DNA of 64,000 nt from Rhynchopus euleeides (lineage: Eukaryota > Euglenozoa > Diplonemea > Diplonemida > Diplonemidae), in contig OY723281.1 in assembly GCA_963210315.1 (NCBI GenBank), positions 1,488,001-1,552,000 on the forward strand, read 5' to 3'. A program made the translations under genes and the position numbers. The notes beneath the pieces were generated by a model. That model was not told where the DNA came from and ran no database searches. It saw only the letters and a list, made by a program, of their open reading frames with translations. Below are positions 9,082-20,016 of the stretch, piece by piece. Each line of letters begins with the position of its first letter. Position 1 is the stretch's first letter.

Positions 9082-10234
9082 GTGCAGTGTCTCAGAGCCT
9101 CATTCCCTGCCTTGTGTTTGCCGTTCTCCCATGGACTACATGCTCGACCTGTTGTGTGTCTCGATGTTTTGCTTTTCAAAACTGATGTTTCGTGGTGGGT
9201 CTGAGGCGGCATCCTGCGACTCGCTGTACCCAGGGGCACATCATCGCTCCACGTGGGCCTCTGCCTGCTCCGTCCACTCGCCGCGAGGGGGAGGTGACTC
9301 GCGTCACCTCCCCCCTCACTGCAGGGTGCTCAGGGGCCCTCCCCTCTCTCCCCGTTGCCGCCAGAATCGCGCCGTCAAGTAAACCAGTGTCCATGGGGCA
9401 AGGAGCACAATTGGCACAGTGCTCTCTCTGCAGACTGCCCCACACCCCCTCCCCTCCCCAGCCCTCTCGCACACGACAGGCAAGCAGCACAACACAGCAC
9501 TCATCTCCCATTGCTGAACCCCAGAGCAGAGGATACATTGCTTGGAGTGTTGATGATGGGTGGGCTGTGGATGAGCATTACAAAGCAATTGACCCATCCC
9601 TGCCACACCTGAATCAAGAACAAATCACCGCAGCTCTAGCTTCCGATCGCTCTGTGGCCAACACTGCCAGGTGTCGCGTGCCTCCCTTTCTGATGCATGG
9701 TGTGGTGTCGAGCACCGAACGACCTCTCGTCGCACCACAGTCCGTCTGTGATGCTGTGCGGATCCCTTCTACACACTCTCGAGCGACCTCTTGTCGTACA
9801 ACACAAAAGCCCTGTCATCACTTCTCAGCACAGCGGGGGGGTGGGGGGCAACACAGCATTCCTGTCAGGCACCGGTGCCGTGATTCGTCCTGAGTGTTCC
9901 ATTCCAAAGGCAGTGAGGGGGGTCGGGTGTGGGTAGGGTGGGTTGCGTGTTGTGCCCGTCACAACAGCCCAGCATCTCCCTCAGACCCCTCACCCACTCG
10001 CAAAGAAGTCGTTTCGAGCAGAGAGAACAGAACACGAGGCTCTTCCCCCAACCCCGCCACAACCCCATCCCACGAAGGCACGACTCCTCAGCCCCGACCC
10101 ACTCCAGCGCAGCGAGGCGACTTGCAGGTCACCACTTGCGGCACTCCGTCACGACACACACCGCCACACCCTCCAGGAAGGCTTTGCAGTGTGTTCCTTT
10201 GTGCACGGGTGAGGGGTACACAGCCAACAGAATC
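9082..10234 (+). other. Intergenic: 3' flank, spacer and leader
   Basis: Holds the family 3' flank, a 'gtgctctctctgcag' acceptor-like motif near 9419, and 9575-9592 ('gcattacaaagcaattga'), which reappears as filler inside the pseudogene at 17275. From about 9895 it matches 47540-47830 and 17065-17240, the shared leader of a third gene group. No gene supported. Confidence 0.55.
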
Positions 10235-11362
10235 ATGGATGTGACTGTGCGTCACAGCGGGACCGGTGACAGCTGTGTCGTCGGAGTTCCGGAAGGCGGG
10301 ACCGTGGTCGGGCTGAAGGCGGATGCGCTCAACGAGATGTTCCCGGGTTCTATCAACCCAGTCCGTGAGGCTGAAAACATCGCAGCACACATCGAAGGGT
10401 GTGAGGAGGAGCTGGACGACGCACAGCGTGTTGCCGACACGGGTCTGGAGGACGGGGGTGCTGTCCAGCTCGTCCCACGCTGGCCCAACCTCAAGTCTCC
10501 CGCAGTCTACTCATTGACCCATGGCGACGATATACGCCGCATCACACTGTCGAGGTGTGGGACGCTGTGTGCTGTGGGCTACAACAACGGACACATCACT
10601 GTGTTTGACACCACCACCGCTGCTGTGGTGGCGGACTTAACACACGGCAATACGACTACGACTTGCACAGCGTTCTCTGTCTGTGGGACGTGGTTGGCAA
10701 CGTACTGTCATGACGGCATCCGCGTGTGGCTGACTTCAACATGGGAGGAGGTGTGCATGCTGCACCACAACAACACCCTGGTGTACAGTGCAGCGTGGAC
10801 ACACTGCGGACGTCTGGTGTCCGGAGACAACTCAGGCAAAGTGCGTGTGTGGGACTTGAAGGGCACACCGAGCGCCACAGTGCTGGAGAGTCACAGCGAG
10901 GTTGTTCGCAGCATTGCTGTGTCGGGCACGAGGATCTTCAGCGGGTCACGTGACAAGACCATTCGTGTGTGGGACATCAGCACCCTCACACACACGCACA
11001 CCCTGGATGACCACACTGGTTGGGTGACCGGCATCGCCCTGACTCAGGACGAGCAGCACCTGGTGTCATGCTCTTTCGACGAGTCACTCAAGGTGTGGTG
11101 CACAACCTCCCTCAGCTGCCTGCGTACTGTGCTGGACGGGAAACCCTACTCAGTTGCTGTGTCACAGCCAGGTGATGTTGTTGCTGTGGGGGCTGCTTAC
11201 AGTGACACCACCACACTGTACCGCCTCAGCACAGGCGAGTGTCTGGGGAAGGTGGACTCAAAGGGTCGTGGTGTTGCACTCAGCCTCTGCGGGAGGTGGG
11301 TCCTCACACCAATAAGCAACACTTCCGTCTCTGTGTGTGCTGTGTCTTCCATTTCAGCCTGA
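10235..11362 (+). CDS. WD40 family gene 4
   Basis: Encodes 375 aa from 'MDVTVRHSGTG'; the frame is open upstream to 9929, but homology with other members starts at this ATG. It ends 'SVCAVSSISA'. Private patches are 'HGDDIRRITLS', 'VGYNNGHI', 'NTTTTCTAFS', 'CHDGIRVW' (one residue short), 'HHNNTLVYSAAW', 'SHSEVVRSIA', 'SFDESLKVW', 'LDGKPYSVA' (one residue short) and 'VGAAYSDTTTLYRL'. The last two blades are almost identical to the fragment at 5981-6400, showing exchange between loci. Its leader group (about 10000-10234) is shared with 17275 and 47861. Confidence 0.87.
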   Translation: MDVTVRHSGTGDSCVVGVPEGGTVVGLKADALNEMFPGSINPVREAENIAAHIEGCEEELDDAQRVADTGLEDGGAVQLVPRWPNLKSPAVYSLTHGDDIRRITLSRCGTLCAVGYNNGHITVFDTTTAAVVADLTHGNTTTTCTAFSVCGTWLATYCHDGIRVWLTSTWEEVCMLHHNNTLVYSAAWTHCGRLVSGDNSGKVRVWDLKGTPSATVLESHSEVVRSIAVSGTRIFSGSRDKTIRVWDISTLTHTHTLDDHTGWVTGIALTQDEQHLVSCSFDESLKVWCTTSLSCLRTVLDGKPYSVAVSQPGDVVAVGAAYSDTTTLYRLSTGECLGKVDSKGRGVALSLCGRWVLTPISNTSVSVCAVSSISA

Positions 11363-12882
11363 GTGCAGTGTCTTGGAACCTGTTCCCTGCCTTGCGTGCT
11401 TGCCGCGAAGGCCCCTGTGATGACAGATGTAGCGGGCCTTGCTCTCCCGTCACCCTATTTCCCGAGCCTTGTGTGCCTGTGCCTGCCACTGCAGGAGGAC
11501 CTGCATCTCTCCTGCACCAACACAGTCCCTACAGGGGATACAAAACCAGGTGAACCACCGGTATCGGGAACCTGTTCCCTTTGCGTCTTTGTTGTGTTCT
11601 GCACTCTCTTCCTTTCTAGCCTCGCAACGCGGCAGGACCTGACCCCTGCCCTTGCTGTGTTTGGAAGCAGATGATGCGTTTGAATCTGAGATAAGAAGGG
11701 AAATCATTGACGCAGTGCTCTCTCTGCAGACTGCTCCACACCCCGTTCCCCCGCCCCTCCTTCACGAAGCCCCCCTCTCCGCCTTTGCAATGCACACCTG
11801 AGACCAGTGTTGATTCATAATCCTTCGAGCAGACCGCCACACCCACACCAGCATCCTTGCGGCGAAGGGGACAGACGATGGGGGTCTTCGCTCAGAAGTG
11901 CATGAGCCCGAGCAGCCTCCCTGAAGAGGTGACAACCTGACGCAGTTTGACACACAGCGAAGTGCCCCGCCCCTGCTTGTCCCAAATGCGCTTTGCTGTT
12001 ACAGATTCCCGCATTTCGTTTGCTTGCACAATCCCAGGGAGTCACCACGGCTTGCTTGCAGAGACAGGTGTACTGCGCACACCCAGTCACCCTTTGCCCG
12101 TCCTTGTCGGTCACAGTCGCACCGCTGCACGCTACTTCTCCCGTTGTATGAAAGCGTGAAGAGAAACTTCTGTGACAAACTGTCACTGCCAGCCCAGCCC
12201 CTGTTGGAATGCTGTCGCGAGCCTGCTCCCCGCCTCCTGCAGGATATTTTGCGGAAATCAGCTGTTGCGACTGGTCTCCAGTCAACGCAGCAACGGTGAC
12301 GTTCACACCTCTCTTCTGCATCGTCATCGGCATCACTGTTCTCGTCACAGGGTACAACTTTCTCGTACATGGGCTCAACATCGAACTGGAGCTCTCGCCG
12401 CACTCGTTGCGTGGAAGGCAGTGGTGGCAGGCACGCGTTTCCTTCAGTGGTGAGACAACTTGCAGCGCGTCTGCGTGTGCATGGGCGGTGCTCACAGCGA
12501 CCCAGGACCCAGACTCGCCCACACCCACACCCCCAACCAACCCTGACGAGAGCATGCAGGCCCAGGCTGTCCCACCTGCAGGAAGCAAGGTCGGAAGTGG
12601 AGGGGCTGCGGGGAGGCCACACCACGGGACACCATGCAGGGGTTGTGCCTCGTGCCCAAGTGAGACCACTGCAGGCCTGGAGGATCTGCCCTCACCCACA
12701 CCCCGTTCGATCATGCCAGCCTCTTCGAGAGGCAGCTCTGCCGTGTGTGGCAGGTTGTCCTTTGCGTTGTCACACTGGGGCTTCCCGACACACCTCACCC
12801 CTCCAACCACCCCCACCACAGGCAGACTGGACGACCAAAGTATCCACGTGCCAGCGTGCCACAAGAAGAAGAAGCCAGCAAT
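11363..12882 (+). other. Intergenic: duplicated leader block, no supported gene
   Basis: Starts with the 3' stem-loop (11405-11441). The stretch 12553-12880 is duplicated at 45885-46190 ('ggaagcaaggtcggaagtgg') and in part at 44190-44350, upstream of other family members. A minus-strand frame of 407 codons (11815-13038) crosses a WD40 start and is not conserved, so I do not call it. Confidence 0.5.
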
Positions 12883-14140
12883 ATGGATGTGACTGTGCGT
12901 CACAGCGGGACCGGTGACAGCTGTGTCGTCGGTGTTCCGGAAGGCGGGACCGTGGTCGGGCTGAAGGCGGATGCGCTCAACGATATGTTCCCAGGTTCTA
13001 TCAACCCAGTCCGTGAGGTTGAAAACGTCGCAGCACACATCGAAGGGTGTGAGGAGGAGCTGGACGACGCACAGCCCGTTGCCGACACGGGTCTGGAGGA
13101 CGGGGGTGCTGTCCAGCTCGTCCCACGCTGGCCCAACGTCAAGGCTCCCAACCTCAAGGCTCCCGCAGTCTACTCATCGGCACATGGCGAACGCATCAGG
13201 TGCGTCACACTGTCGAGGTGTGGGACGCTGTGTGCTGTGGGTCACTTCAACAACGGGTACATCACTGTGTTTGACACCACCACCGCTGCTGTGGTGGCGG
13301 ACTTAACACACGGCGCCGATCCTATTTTTCCCTGCGTTCTCTGTCTGTGGGACGTGGTTGGCAACGTGCTCTTTTGACGGCACCATCTGCGTGTGGCTGA
13401 CTTCAACTTGGGAGGAGGTGTGCATGCTGGACCACAACAGCACCAGCGTGTACAGTGCAGCGTGGACACACTGCGGACGTCTGGTGTCCGGAGACCACGA
13501 AAGCAAAGTATGTGTGTGGGACTTGAAGGGCACACCGAGCGCCACAGTGCTGGAGGGTCACAGCAAGGCTGTTCTCAGCATTGCTGTGTCGTGCACGAGG
13601 ATCTTCAGCGGGTCAGGTGACAGGAGCATCCGTGTGTGGGACATCAGCACCCTCACACACACACACACCCTGGATGAGCACACTAGTTGGGTGCTGGCCA
13701 TCGTTCTGACTCAGGACGAGCAGCACCTGGTGTCGTGCTCTCAGGACGAGTCATTCAAGGTGTGGTGCACAACCTCCCTCAGCTGCCTGCGTACTGTGCA
13801 ACTGGACTACTCTCCTTGCAACTACACAGTTGCTGTGTCACAGCCAGGTAATGTTGTTGCAGTGAAAAGCTCCACCACCACCTGGCTGTACGGCCTGAGC
13901 ACAGGAGAGTGTCTGAGGAAGGTGGACTCAGACGGCCATGGTGTTGCACTCAGCCTCTGCGGGAGGTGGGTCTTCACACCAACGAACGAGAACACTTCAG
14001 TCTCTGTGTGTGCTGTGTCTTCCGTCCTCCAGGACGATCTGAGGAATGTGGCTCTTCCGAGTGACACGACAACAGGCAGACAGCGGTCAGCTCGTGTGAC
14101 AGAGGCGGCAGACTCAGACTGCGGATGCACGGTGTGCTGA
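12883..14140 (+). pseudogene. WD40 family gene 5, frameshifted in blade 2 with replaced C-terminus
   Basis: Starts 'MDVTVRHSGTG' at 12883. The first frame stops at 13377. Homology continues in the next frame from about 13335, because '...ccctgcgttctctgtctg' has one base too many or two too few. Blades 2-7 are then open to 14140. Private patches are 'HGERIRCVTLS', 'VGHFNNGYI', 'DHESKVCVW', 'GHSKAVLSIA', 'DEHTSWVLAIVLT', 'SQDESFKVW' and 'LDYSPCNYTVA'. Residues 'NVKAPNLKAP' show a short in-frame duplication. The C-terminus departs from the family at 'SSVLQDD' and adds about 36 unrelated residues ending 'DSDCGCTVC'. A sequencing error at 13335 is possible; otherwise it is a pseudogene. Confidence 0.8.
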
Positions 14141-14794
14141 GTGCGTTCTGAAGCTGTCTCTTCTGCACTATGTGTGTGTGTGCTGCAATGGAGGCCCTCA
14201 CAGAGGACTGTATCCTCACCAGTCGCGTGCCCCTTGGGGAAGCCTGAATGAGTGGTCTGCCGTCAACCTGTGGGGACTTCGCCCCGAATTTCAGATGAAG
14301 GCGGAAAGGCGAACCACCTCACAAGCTTCCTTTCTCGCCTCGCAACACGGCACGACCTGGCCCTTCCTCTGTGGTAGGTGCAGGCGTGCACTCACTCCAG
14401 GAGAATTCGCAAGCGGCAGAAATGGAGAGAAGGTGGTCTTCGCTACGGGGTGGTCGTCACTGATTTTTCGTGCATTTCCTGTTGTAGTGAGGTGAAAACT
14501 GACGAAGAATAACAAATCATAACGACTAACGAAGACCCCTCTCTCTCTCACCCCACCCCTGTGTGCGGCGCCTCGGCTGACCTGCCGAAGTACAGAAAGT
14601 GGATTGACGGCAGAGCAAAGAAGATAGCGACTCTCTTTCTGTGTTTTTAACTGCTGGTAAGTGTCAGCCCACCCTTGAGCTGCACCTTCCCATGCTTGTG
14701 GCACACTTGTGAGCAGAAAATGTCACTCCACTACAGCCAAACGTTGCTCCGCACGCCACTCGCCTCCCCATCACAGGAGTTGAGGCATTTGTGT
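14141..14794. other. Intergenic with MITE-like element and repeat R2
   Basis: Contains the inverted-repeat element at 14432-14540 and repeat R2 at 14703-14794. Nothing else is recognised. Confidence 0.5.
14432..14540. mobile_element. MITE-like element, GGTCTTCGCTAC ends (degenerate copy)
   Basis: The left end 'ggtggtcttcgctac' is inverted at the right end 'taacgaagacccc'. The interior ('gtgcatttcctgttg', 'gaaaactgacgaagaataac') matches the element at 62473-62580 in reverse orientation and the fragment at about 28914-28991. It is about 109 bp with no coding capacity. No target duplication could be fixed for this copy. Confidence 0.6.
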
Positions 14795-14923
14795 GGAGAG
14801 TGTCTGGGGGAGGTGGGCTCAGAGGGTCGTGGTGTTGCACTCAGCCTCTGCGGGAGGTGGGTCTTCACACCAACGAACAAAACCTCAGTCTCTGTGTGTG
14901 CTGTGTCTTCCGTTTTACCCTGA
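14795..14923 (+). pseudogene. WD40 C-terminal fragment
   Basis: Only the last blade and a half remains: 'GECLGEVGSEGRGVALS', 'CGRWVFTPTNKTSVSVC' and 'SSVLP' before the stop. It abuts repeat R2 directly. The 3' flank is normal to about 14960. It is too short to form a propeller. Confidence 0.8.
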
Positions 14924-15582
14924 GTGCAGTGTCTCGGAACCTGTTCCCTGCCTTGTGTGTGTCGTGCAATGCGGGTGGGACCGCTGGGTGTGGCGAGGCG
15001 GGGCACAGGGAGCAGAGTGGGGGTGCAGAGGTGGGGGAGTGGGGTGCGGAGGGGGCGGCAGTCAACGCGGCCATCCCAGCCACCACGGTCTGACGGTCAC
15101 CACCGCTTCGCCTGGCCGCCGCCTGGTGCGAGCCCTGCGCTGAAAGAGCATCCCCGACCTGGGGCTGGAGGGGTGCAGGGCGCCAAACAGGGCGCACAAC
15201 ATACTTGGATACTGGGGGCAGTGGGTCGGATTGTTATGACGGTGATTCGATGCGTTCTCCACATAACCTGCCCCCGCCCCTCCCATTGCCCCGTTCAGCG
15301 AAGCTTCCCTCACATGAAGCACCCCCAACCCCCATCCCCGTCCGGTTCCCCCGACCCCGTTCAGGCTTGCCTCGAGTTTTCTGTTCTGGTGTGCCTTCCC
15401 CATTGGGCAACGCAGCTTACTGCCGCTTCACAGGGCCGTGTGAATGAGGTGACAAGATGTGGCTCTTCAGTGCGGCACTTCCTCGTGACTCCTGACCTTC
15501 TTCCATTTCCGCCTTCATTGCATGAGGTTACACCGCACCTCCCCAACCACCCCCACCACAGGCACACTGGTCAACCAGCAAC
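14924..15582 (+). other. Intergenic: G-rich spacer and duplicated leader block
   Basis: 14990-15060 is G-rich low complexity. 15228-15582 is a direct duplicate of 26758-27116 (both include 'cggattgttatga' and 'catgaagcacccccaacccc') upstream of genes with the same 'MDVRVRH' start. Gene and leader were therefore copied as a block of at least 360 bp. Confidence 0.7.
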
Positions 15583-16719
15583 ATGGATGTGCGTGTGCGT
15601 CACACCGAGACCGGTGACAGCTGTGTCGTCGGTGTTCCGGAAGGCGGGACCGTGGTCGGGCTGAAGGCGGATGCGCTCAACGAGATGTTTCCGGGTTCTA
15701 TCAACCCAGTCCGTGAGGCTGAAAACGTCGCAGCACACATCGAAGGGTGTGAGGAGGAGCTGGACGACGCACAGCGTGTTGCCGACACGGGTCTGGAGGA
15801 CGGGGGTGCTGTCCAGCTCGTCCCACGCTGGCCCATCGTCAAGGCTCCCGCAGTCTACTCATCCACGCATCGCGCTGAGGTTACCAGCATCACACTGTCG
15901 AGGTGTGGGACGCTGTGTGCTGTGGCTTACAGCAACGGACACGTCACTGTGTTTGACACCACCACCGCTGCTGTGGTGGCGGACTTAACACACGGCAACA
16001 AGACGATTATTTGCACTGCGTTCTCTGTCTGTGGGACGTGGTTGGCAACGTGCACTTCTGAGTGTACCGGTACTGATGGCACCATCTGCGTGTGGCTGAC
16101 ATCAACTTGGGAGGAGGTGTGCATGCTGGACGACAAAGCTGTATGGAGGACAGCGTGGACACACTGCGGACGTCTGGTGTCCGGAGACCGCAACTGCAAA
16201 GTGCGTGTGTGGGACTTGAAGGGTACACCGAGCGCCACAGTGCTGGAGGGTCACAGCAGTGTTGTTATCAGCATTGCCGTGTCGGGCACGAGGATCTTCA
16301 GCGGGTCAGCTGACAAGAGCATCCGTGTGTGGGACATCAGCACCCTCACACACACACACACCCTGGATGGGCACACTCGTTGGGTGAGGGGCATCGCCCT
16401 GACTCAGGACGAGCAGCACCTGGTGTCGTGCTCTGACGACATGTCACTCAAGGTGTGGTGCACAACCTCCCTCAGCTGCCTGCGTACTGTGCGACTGGAC
16501 GACTATCCCTACTCAGTTGCTGTGTCACAGCCAGGTGACGTCGTTGCAGTGAAGGGCTCCACCACCAGGCTGTACCGCCTCAGCACAGGAGAGTGTCTGG
16601 GGAAGGTTGACTCAGAGGGTAATGGTGTTGCACTCAGCCTCTGCGGGAGGTGGGTCTTCACACCAACGTACAACAACACTTCAGTGTCTGTGCGTGCTGT
16701 ATCTTCCGTTTCACCCTGA
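15583..16719 (+). CDS. WD40 family gene 6
   Basis: Encodes 378 aa ('MDVRVRHTETG' to 'SVRAVSSVSP') with an intact frame. It has the longest blade 2 B-C loop in the family, 'TSECTGTDGTICVW', five residues more than usual. Its blade 3 entry is shortened ('LDDKAVWRTAW'). Other private patches are 'HRAEVTSITLS', 'VAYSNGHV', 'NKTIICTAFS', 'DRNCKVRVW', 'GHSSVVISIA', 'DGHTRWVRGIALT', 'SDDMSLKVW', 'LDDYPYSVA' and 'VKGSTTRLYRL'. Indels are multiples of three, and neighbouring framework codons match other members. It is preceded by the block-duplicated leader shared with 27117. Confidence 0.88.
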   Translation: MDVRVRHTETGDSCVVGVPEGGTVVGLKADALNEMFPGSINPVREAENVAAHIEGCEEELDDAQRVADTGLEDGGAVQLVPRWPIVKAPAVYSSTHRAEVTSITLSRCGTLCAVAYSNGHVTVFDTTTAAVVADLTHGNKTIICTAFSVCGTWLATCTSECTGTDGTICVWLTSTWEEVCMLDDKAVWRTAWTHCGRLVSGDRNCKVRVWDLKGTPSATVLEGHSSVVISIAVSGTRIFSGSADKSIRVWDISTLTHTHTLDGHTRWVRGIALTQDEQHLVSCSDDMSLKVWCTTSLSCLRTVRLDDYPYSVAVSQPGDVVAVKGSTTRLYRLSTGECLGKVDSEGNGVALSLCGRWVFTPTYNNTSVSVRAVSSVSP

Positions 16720-17274
16720 GTGCAGTGTCTTGGAACCTGTTCCCTGCCTTGTGTGCTTGCCGCGAATGCCCCCTGTGTACACAGATATAGCGGGCCTTGC
16801 TCTCTCAGGACTCACGTGTGTGATGGTGTGTGGTGGAAGCGGCTTCAAGTGGGTTACCCTGCACGGATCTGTGCCCACTCCCCGCCCACCCTACGTCACA
16901 GCGGAGGCCCCACTCGGGTCAGAGTGTGGGGCCAACTCAGTGCCACTCCGGGGAGGAGGGCGTACAGCATAGCCAGCGTGGTGCGTGTGGCAGCAATAAT
17001 GTGTTTTCCCAGCGCTGTAGCAGTCATGTGGTGCATGACACGGGGGCCATCCCCCAGCACTGACCCACCCGCAAAGTCGTTCCGAGCAGATACAACAGAA
17101 CACGAGTCTCTTCCCCCAACCCCGCCACAACCAAATGAAGGAGCGACTTCCTGAGCACCACTTTGAGGGACTCTGTCTTTGATCCCCATCCACACCGTCA
17201 CCCACTGCACACACCGCCACACCCTCCAGGCTTTGCAGTTTGTTTCTGCTTGCAAGTTAACGGGGAAGAAGAAG
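16720..17274 (+). other. Intergenic: 3' flank and leader block
   Basis: Includes the stem-loop 16761-16800 (with an A-T mismatch in the stem). The stretch 'cccactcgggt' / 'gtgtggggccaactcagtgcc' near 16911-16944 is also present at 63333-63368. From about 17065 it is the leader block shared with 10000 and 47640. No gene seen. Confidence 0.5.
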
Positions 17275-18538
17275 GTACACAGCCCCACCGTGGATGTGAC
17301 TGTGCGTCACACGGGAACGGGTGACAGCTGTGTCGTCGGAGTTCCGGAAGGCGGGACCGTGGTCGGGCTGAAGGCGGATGCGCTCAACGAGATGTTTCCG
17401 GGTTCTATCAACCCAGTCCGTGAGGCTGCAAACGTCGCAGCACACATCGAAGGGTGTGAGGAGGAGCTGGACGATGCACAGCGTGTTGCCGACACGGGTC
17501 TGGAGGACGGGGGTGCTGTCCAGCTCGTCCCACGCTGGCCCATCGTCAAGGCTCCCGCAGTCTACTCATCGACCCATGGCGACGTATACCGCATCACACT
17601 GTCGAGGTGTGGGACGCTGTGTGCTGTGGGTTACCTCAACGGACACATCACTGTGTTTTGAGACTATTACAAGGCATTACAAAGCAATTGATCACTGTGT
17701 GTGACACCACCACCGCTGCTGTGGTGGCGGACTTAACACACGGCCGAGCGCCACGGTGCTGGAGGGTCACAGCGATGGTGTTTACAGCATTGCTGTGTCG
17801 GGCACGAGGATCTTCAGCGGGTCAGTTGACAAGACCATCCGTGTGTGGGACATCAGCACCCTCCACCCTTTTAATTGATTTCACGTGTCAGTGTTTGACT
17901 TTTTCGCAACTTCATTTCTTCCTTTTTCTCCCTCTCCAACCCCACCCGTGACACCACCAGGGTTTAGCTAGCCCTGGTCCGATTATCCCCGGTTCTTCGC
18001 TGAAGAGACGCGGCCGGGGGGAGGGGTACGAAGAGTACGCGTCGAAACCGGTGTCACGCCGTGTTGGGGAATCCTTCGGGAGTGCGATACTGAAGGGGAG
18101 GTGCTACTGCCCGTGCAGGGCGACACCGCCTTAAAACTTTATAACCACATCAGCACCCTCACACACACACACACCCTGGATGCGCACACTCGTGGGGCGA
18201 GGGGCATCGCCCTGACTCAGGACGAGCAGCACCTGGTGTCGTGCTCTTGGGACAAGTCACTCAAGGTGTGGTGCACAACCTCCCTCAGCTGCCTGCGTAC
18301 TGTCCAACTGGGCCGCAATCCCTCCTCACTTGCTGTGTCACAGCCAGGTGATGTTGTTGCAGTACAATACCTCTGGACCAGCACCACCACACTGCACCGC
18401 CTCAGCACAGGAGAGTGTCTGGGGAAGGTGGACTCAAAGGGTGTTGGTGTTGCACTCAGCCTCTGCGGGAGGTGGGTCTTCACACCAACGAACCACACTT
18501 CAGTCTCTGTGTGTGCTGTGTCTTCCGTTTCACGCTGA
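17275..18538 (+). pseudogene. WD40 family gene 7, rearranged and split by a SINE-like element
   Basis: Homology begins at a GTA codon where the gene at 20017 has ATG ('VHSPTVDVTVRHTG'), so the start is lost. Blade 1 is interrupted at about 17658 by about 43 bp containing 'gcattacaaagcaattga', also found at 9575. A deletion then joins 'acacacggc' of blade 2 to 'cgagcgccacggtg' before blade 4, removing about 360 bp. A 283-bp SINE-like element (17864-18146) with a 14-bp target duplication interrupts blade 4. The remaining blades are readable: '[10 protein letters not shown]', 'DAHTRGARGIALT', 'SWDKSLKVW', 'LGRNPSSLA' and 'VQYLWTSTTTLHRL', to 'SSVSR' and the stop. It is certainly non-functional as a propeller. 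Confidence 0.9.
17864..18146 (+). mobile_element. SINE-like element copy a, inserted in a WD40 pseudogene with 14-bp target duplication
   Basis: 283 bp from 'cacccttttaattgatttca' to 'aaaactttataacc'. It is flanked by direct repeats 'acatcagcaccctc' at 17850-17863 and 18147-18160; intact WD40 genes have this 14-mer once. Compared with copies at 30338 and 31137 it lacks the first 70 or so bases, so it looks 5'-truncated, as expected after target-primed reverse transcription. A hammerhead-type core lies at 17973-18052. There is no protein-coding capacity. It defines both ends of the family. Confidence 0.9.
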
Positions 18539-19544
18539 GTGCAGTGCCTCCGATCCTGCTTCCCTGCCTCGTGTGTGTCACTCCTGCCTTCGTTGTGCTG
18601 GCGGCAGCACGACAAAGGGCCAACTCGAAGCAAAGAAGTCACTCACCAAGAAGTCACTCAGCAGAGGTCGCGTTAGAAGTGACACAGTTTGACACACAAT
18701 GGCACACAGCGAAGGGCCCCACCGTGCTGCTTCCTTGCCTCGCAACACAGCACCACCTGCCAGTGACCTGGCCCCTTCTCTGTCTCGAGGTACCTCATGC
18801 CCCTCCACACCTGGGGAGGCAGTGGAAGCTATCCCTTCCCCCTGTCCTTTCCCCCACCGCCCACCCGCCCCTCTTCCCCGTGCACCCTTCCTTTCTTCCG
18901 GTGGTGCCTGAGGAGTCTGGGGACAGCCTCTCTCTGTCAGCCGCTCCCCTCCTGTTTGCCCCTTCGCCTCACCTCTTTGAAATAAGGACTTTCTAGGAGG
19001 AGTGTGCGCTCATCGAAGAGCAGCCCGGTTCTGCTTCTCTGCAGTTGCTGGGCAGGGTGTTTCTCTTATGAGCGGAAGGTGTACTATTGTGTACCGTGTT
19101 GCTTTATTGCCCCGAAGCACATCACGCAGCACCACCTGACTCCTGCTCTGTTTGGAGGCAGCTGTGCGTTTGCATCTGAGATGCGAAGGGGGCAAATGCA
19201 TGAAGGCAGCAACACCCCCTCCCCTCTTGCACGTTCAGTGTGTGTATTCCCAGACAAGGCATGCGCACACATCACCAGCGCCGAGACTGCCGGGCAAACG
19301 AATCTCATCAGCATCGAAGCATGTGTCAGCCGGAGGGTTGCTGCCACCGCACCCCTCGCCCTCGCCCCTCCCCCATCCTTCAGGTCGTCGCGCACCTGGT
19401 TGTAGCACAGTAGCGGCCGTGCATCGTTGCCTTCCACCACCTCGCGTCTGGGTGGGCCACTTTGGGTCACGTTGTCTTTGCCACCCATCCCCACCCCAAA
19501 GGCACAGACACACCACCTCCCACACAGCGGCTCCTCCCGTCACC
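18539..19544 (+). other. Intergenic: no gene supported
   Basis: Begins with the family 3' flank. 18660-18780 matches the flank at 59590-59660 ('gtgacacactttgacacaca' type and 'gggccccaccgtg'). The remainder is C/T-rich spacer. The final 100 bases repeat positions 1-91 ('gggccactttgggtcacg'). Confidence 0.5.
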
Positions 19545-19853
19545 ATGTCTGCGAGGGGCGGGAAGAAGGGGAGGTGCGTGACACCCCCCGCAGCGGAGCC
19601 GGGCACTCCCCCACAGAGCGCGTCGAAGCGGCGTCGCGTCACGGCCTGCCCGGTGCAATCGCCTGCGACCCCGGGTGCTGTGGGTGGGTCCCTGGAGGGG
19701 GGCATCGCGGCGGAGGGTGGCCCAGTCGTGGAGAAGGTGCTCGCCACCAACCCCACAGAGCCCGCAGGTGTCGAACCCAGCAGCACGAGTATGGCAGCAC
19801 CATGCAGGGACCAGGTTTCGTGTGTGTTTCCGTGTGGGGAAGCGTCAACCTGA
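19545..19853 (+). CDS. Small ORF or 5' exon upstream of WD40 gene 8 (second copy)
   Basis: 102 residues starting 'MSARGGKKGRCVTPP', homologous to the frame at 92. It differs by a few substitutions up to 'SMAAP'. An indel then gives a different tail ('CRDQVSCVFPCGEAST'). An intron-like GTTTCG follows at 19815 and an acceptor-like AG at 20014. The conserved first 85 codons with mixed silent and replacement changes suggest recent coding use, but the function is unknown. Confidence 0.35.
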   Translation: MSARGGKKGRCVTPPAAEPGTPPQSASKRRRVTACPVQSPATPGAVGGSLEGGIAAEGGPVVEKVLATNPTEPAGVEPSSTSMAAPCRDQVSCVFPCGEAST

Positions 19854-20016
19854 CAGTGCAATTGGAGTGTCATCAGAACTGTTGTGGCTGGGAAGTGGAG
19901 GTCGTGCTTTGATGGTTCTTCCTCAGCCCAACTGTGGGAACTGTGGTGTTGTGTGCAAGCTTGCGACCCGACAACCACCTCGAGACCTCTCGTCCCCAAC
20001 CACCCCCACCACAGGC

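Noticed and set aside
11815..13038. 407-codon minus-strand frame
   Set aside because: Runs across a WD40 start and duplicated leader blocks and is not maintained in the duplicate at 45885-46190.
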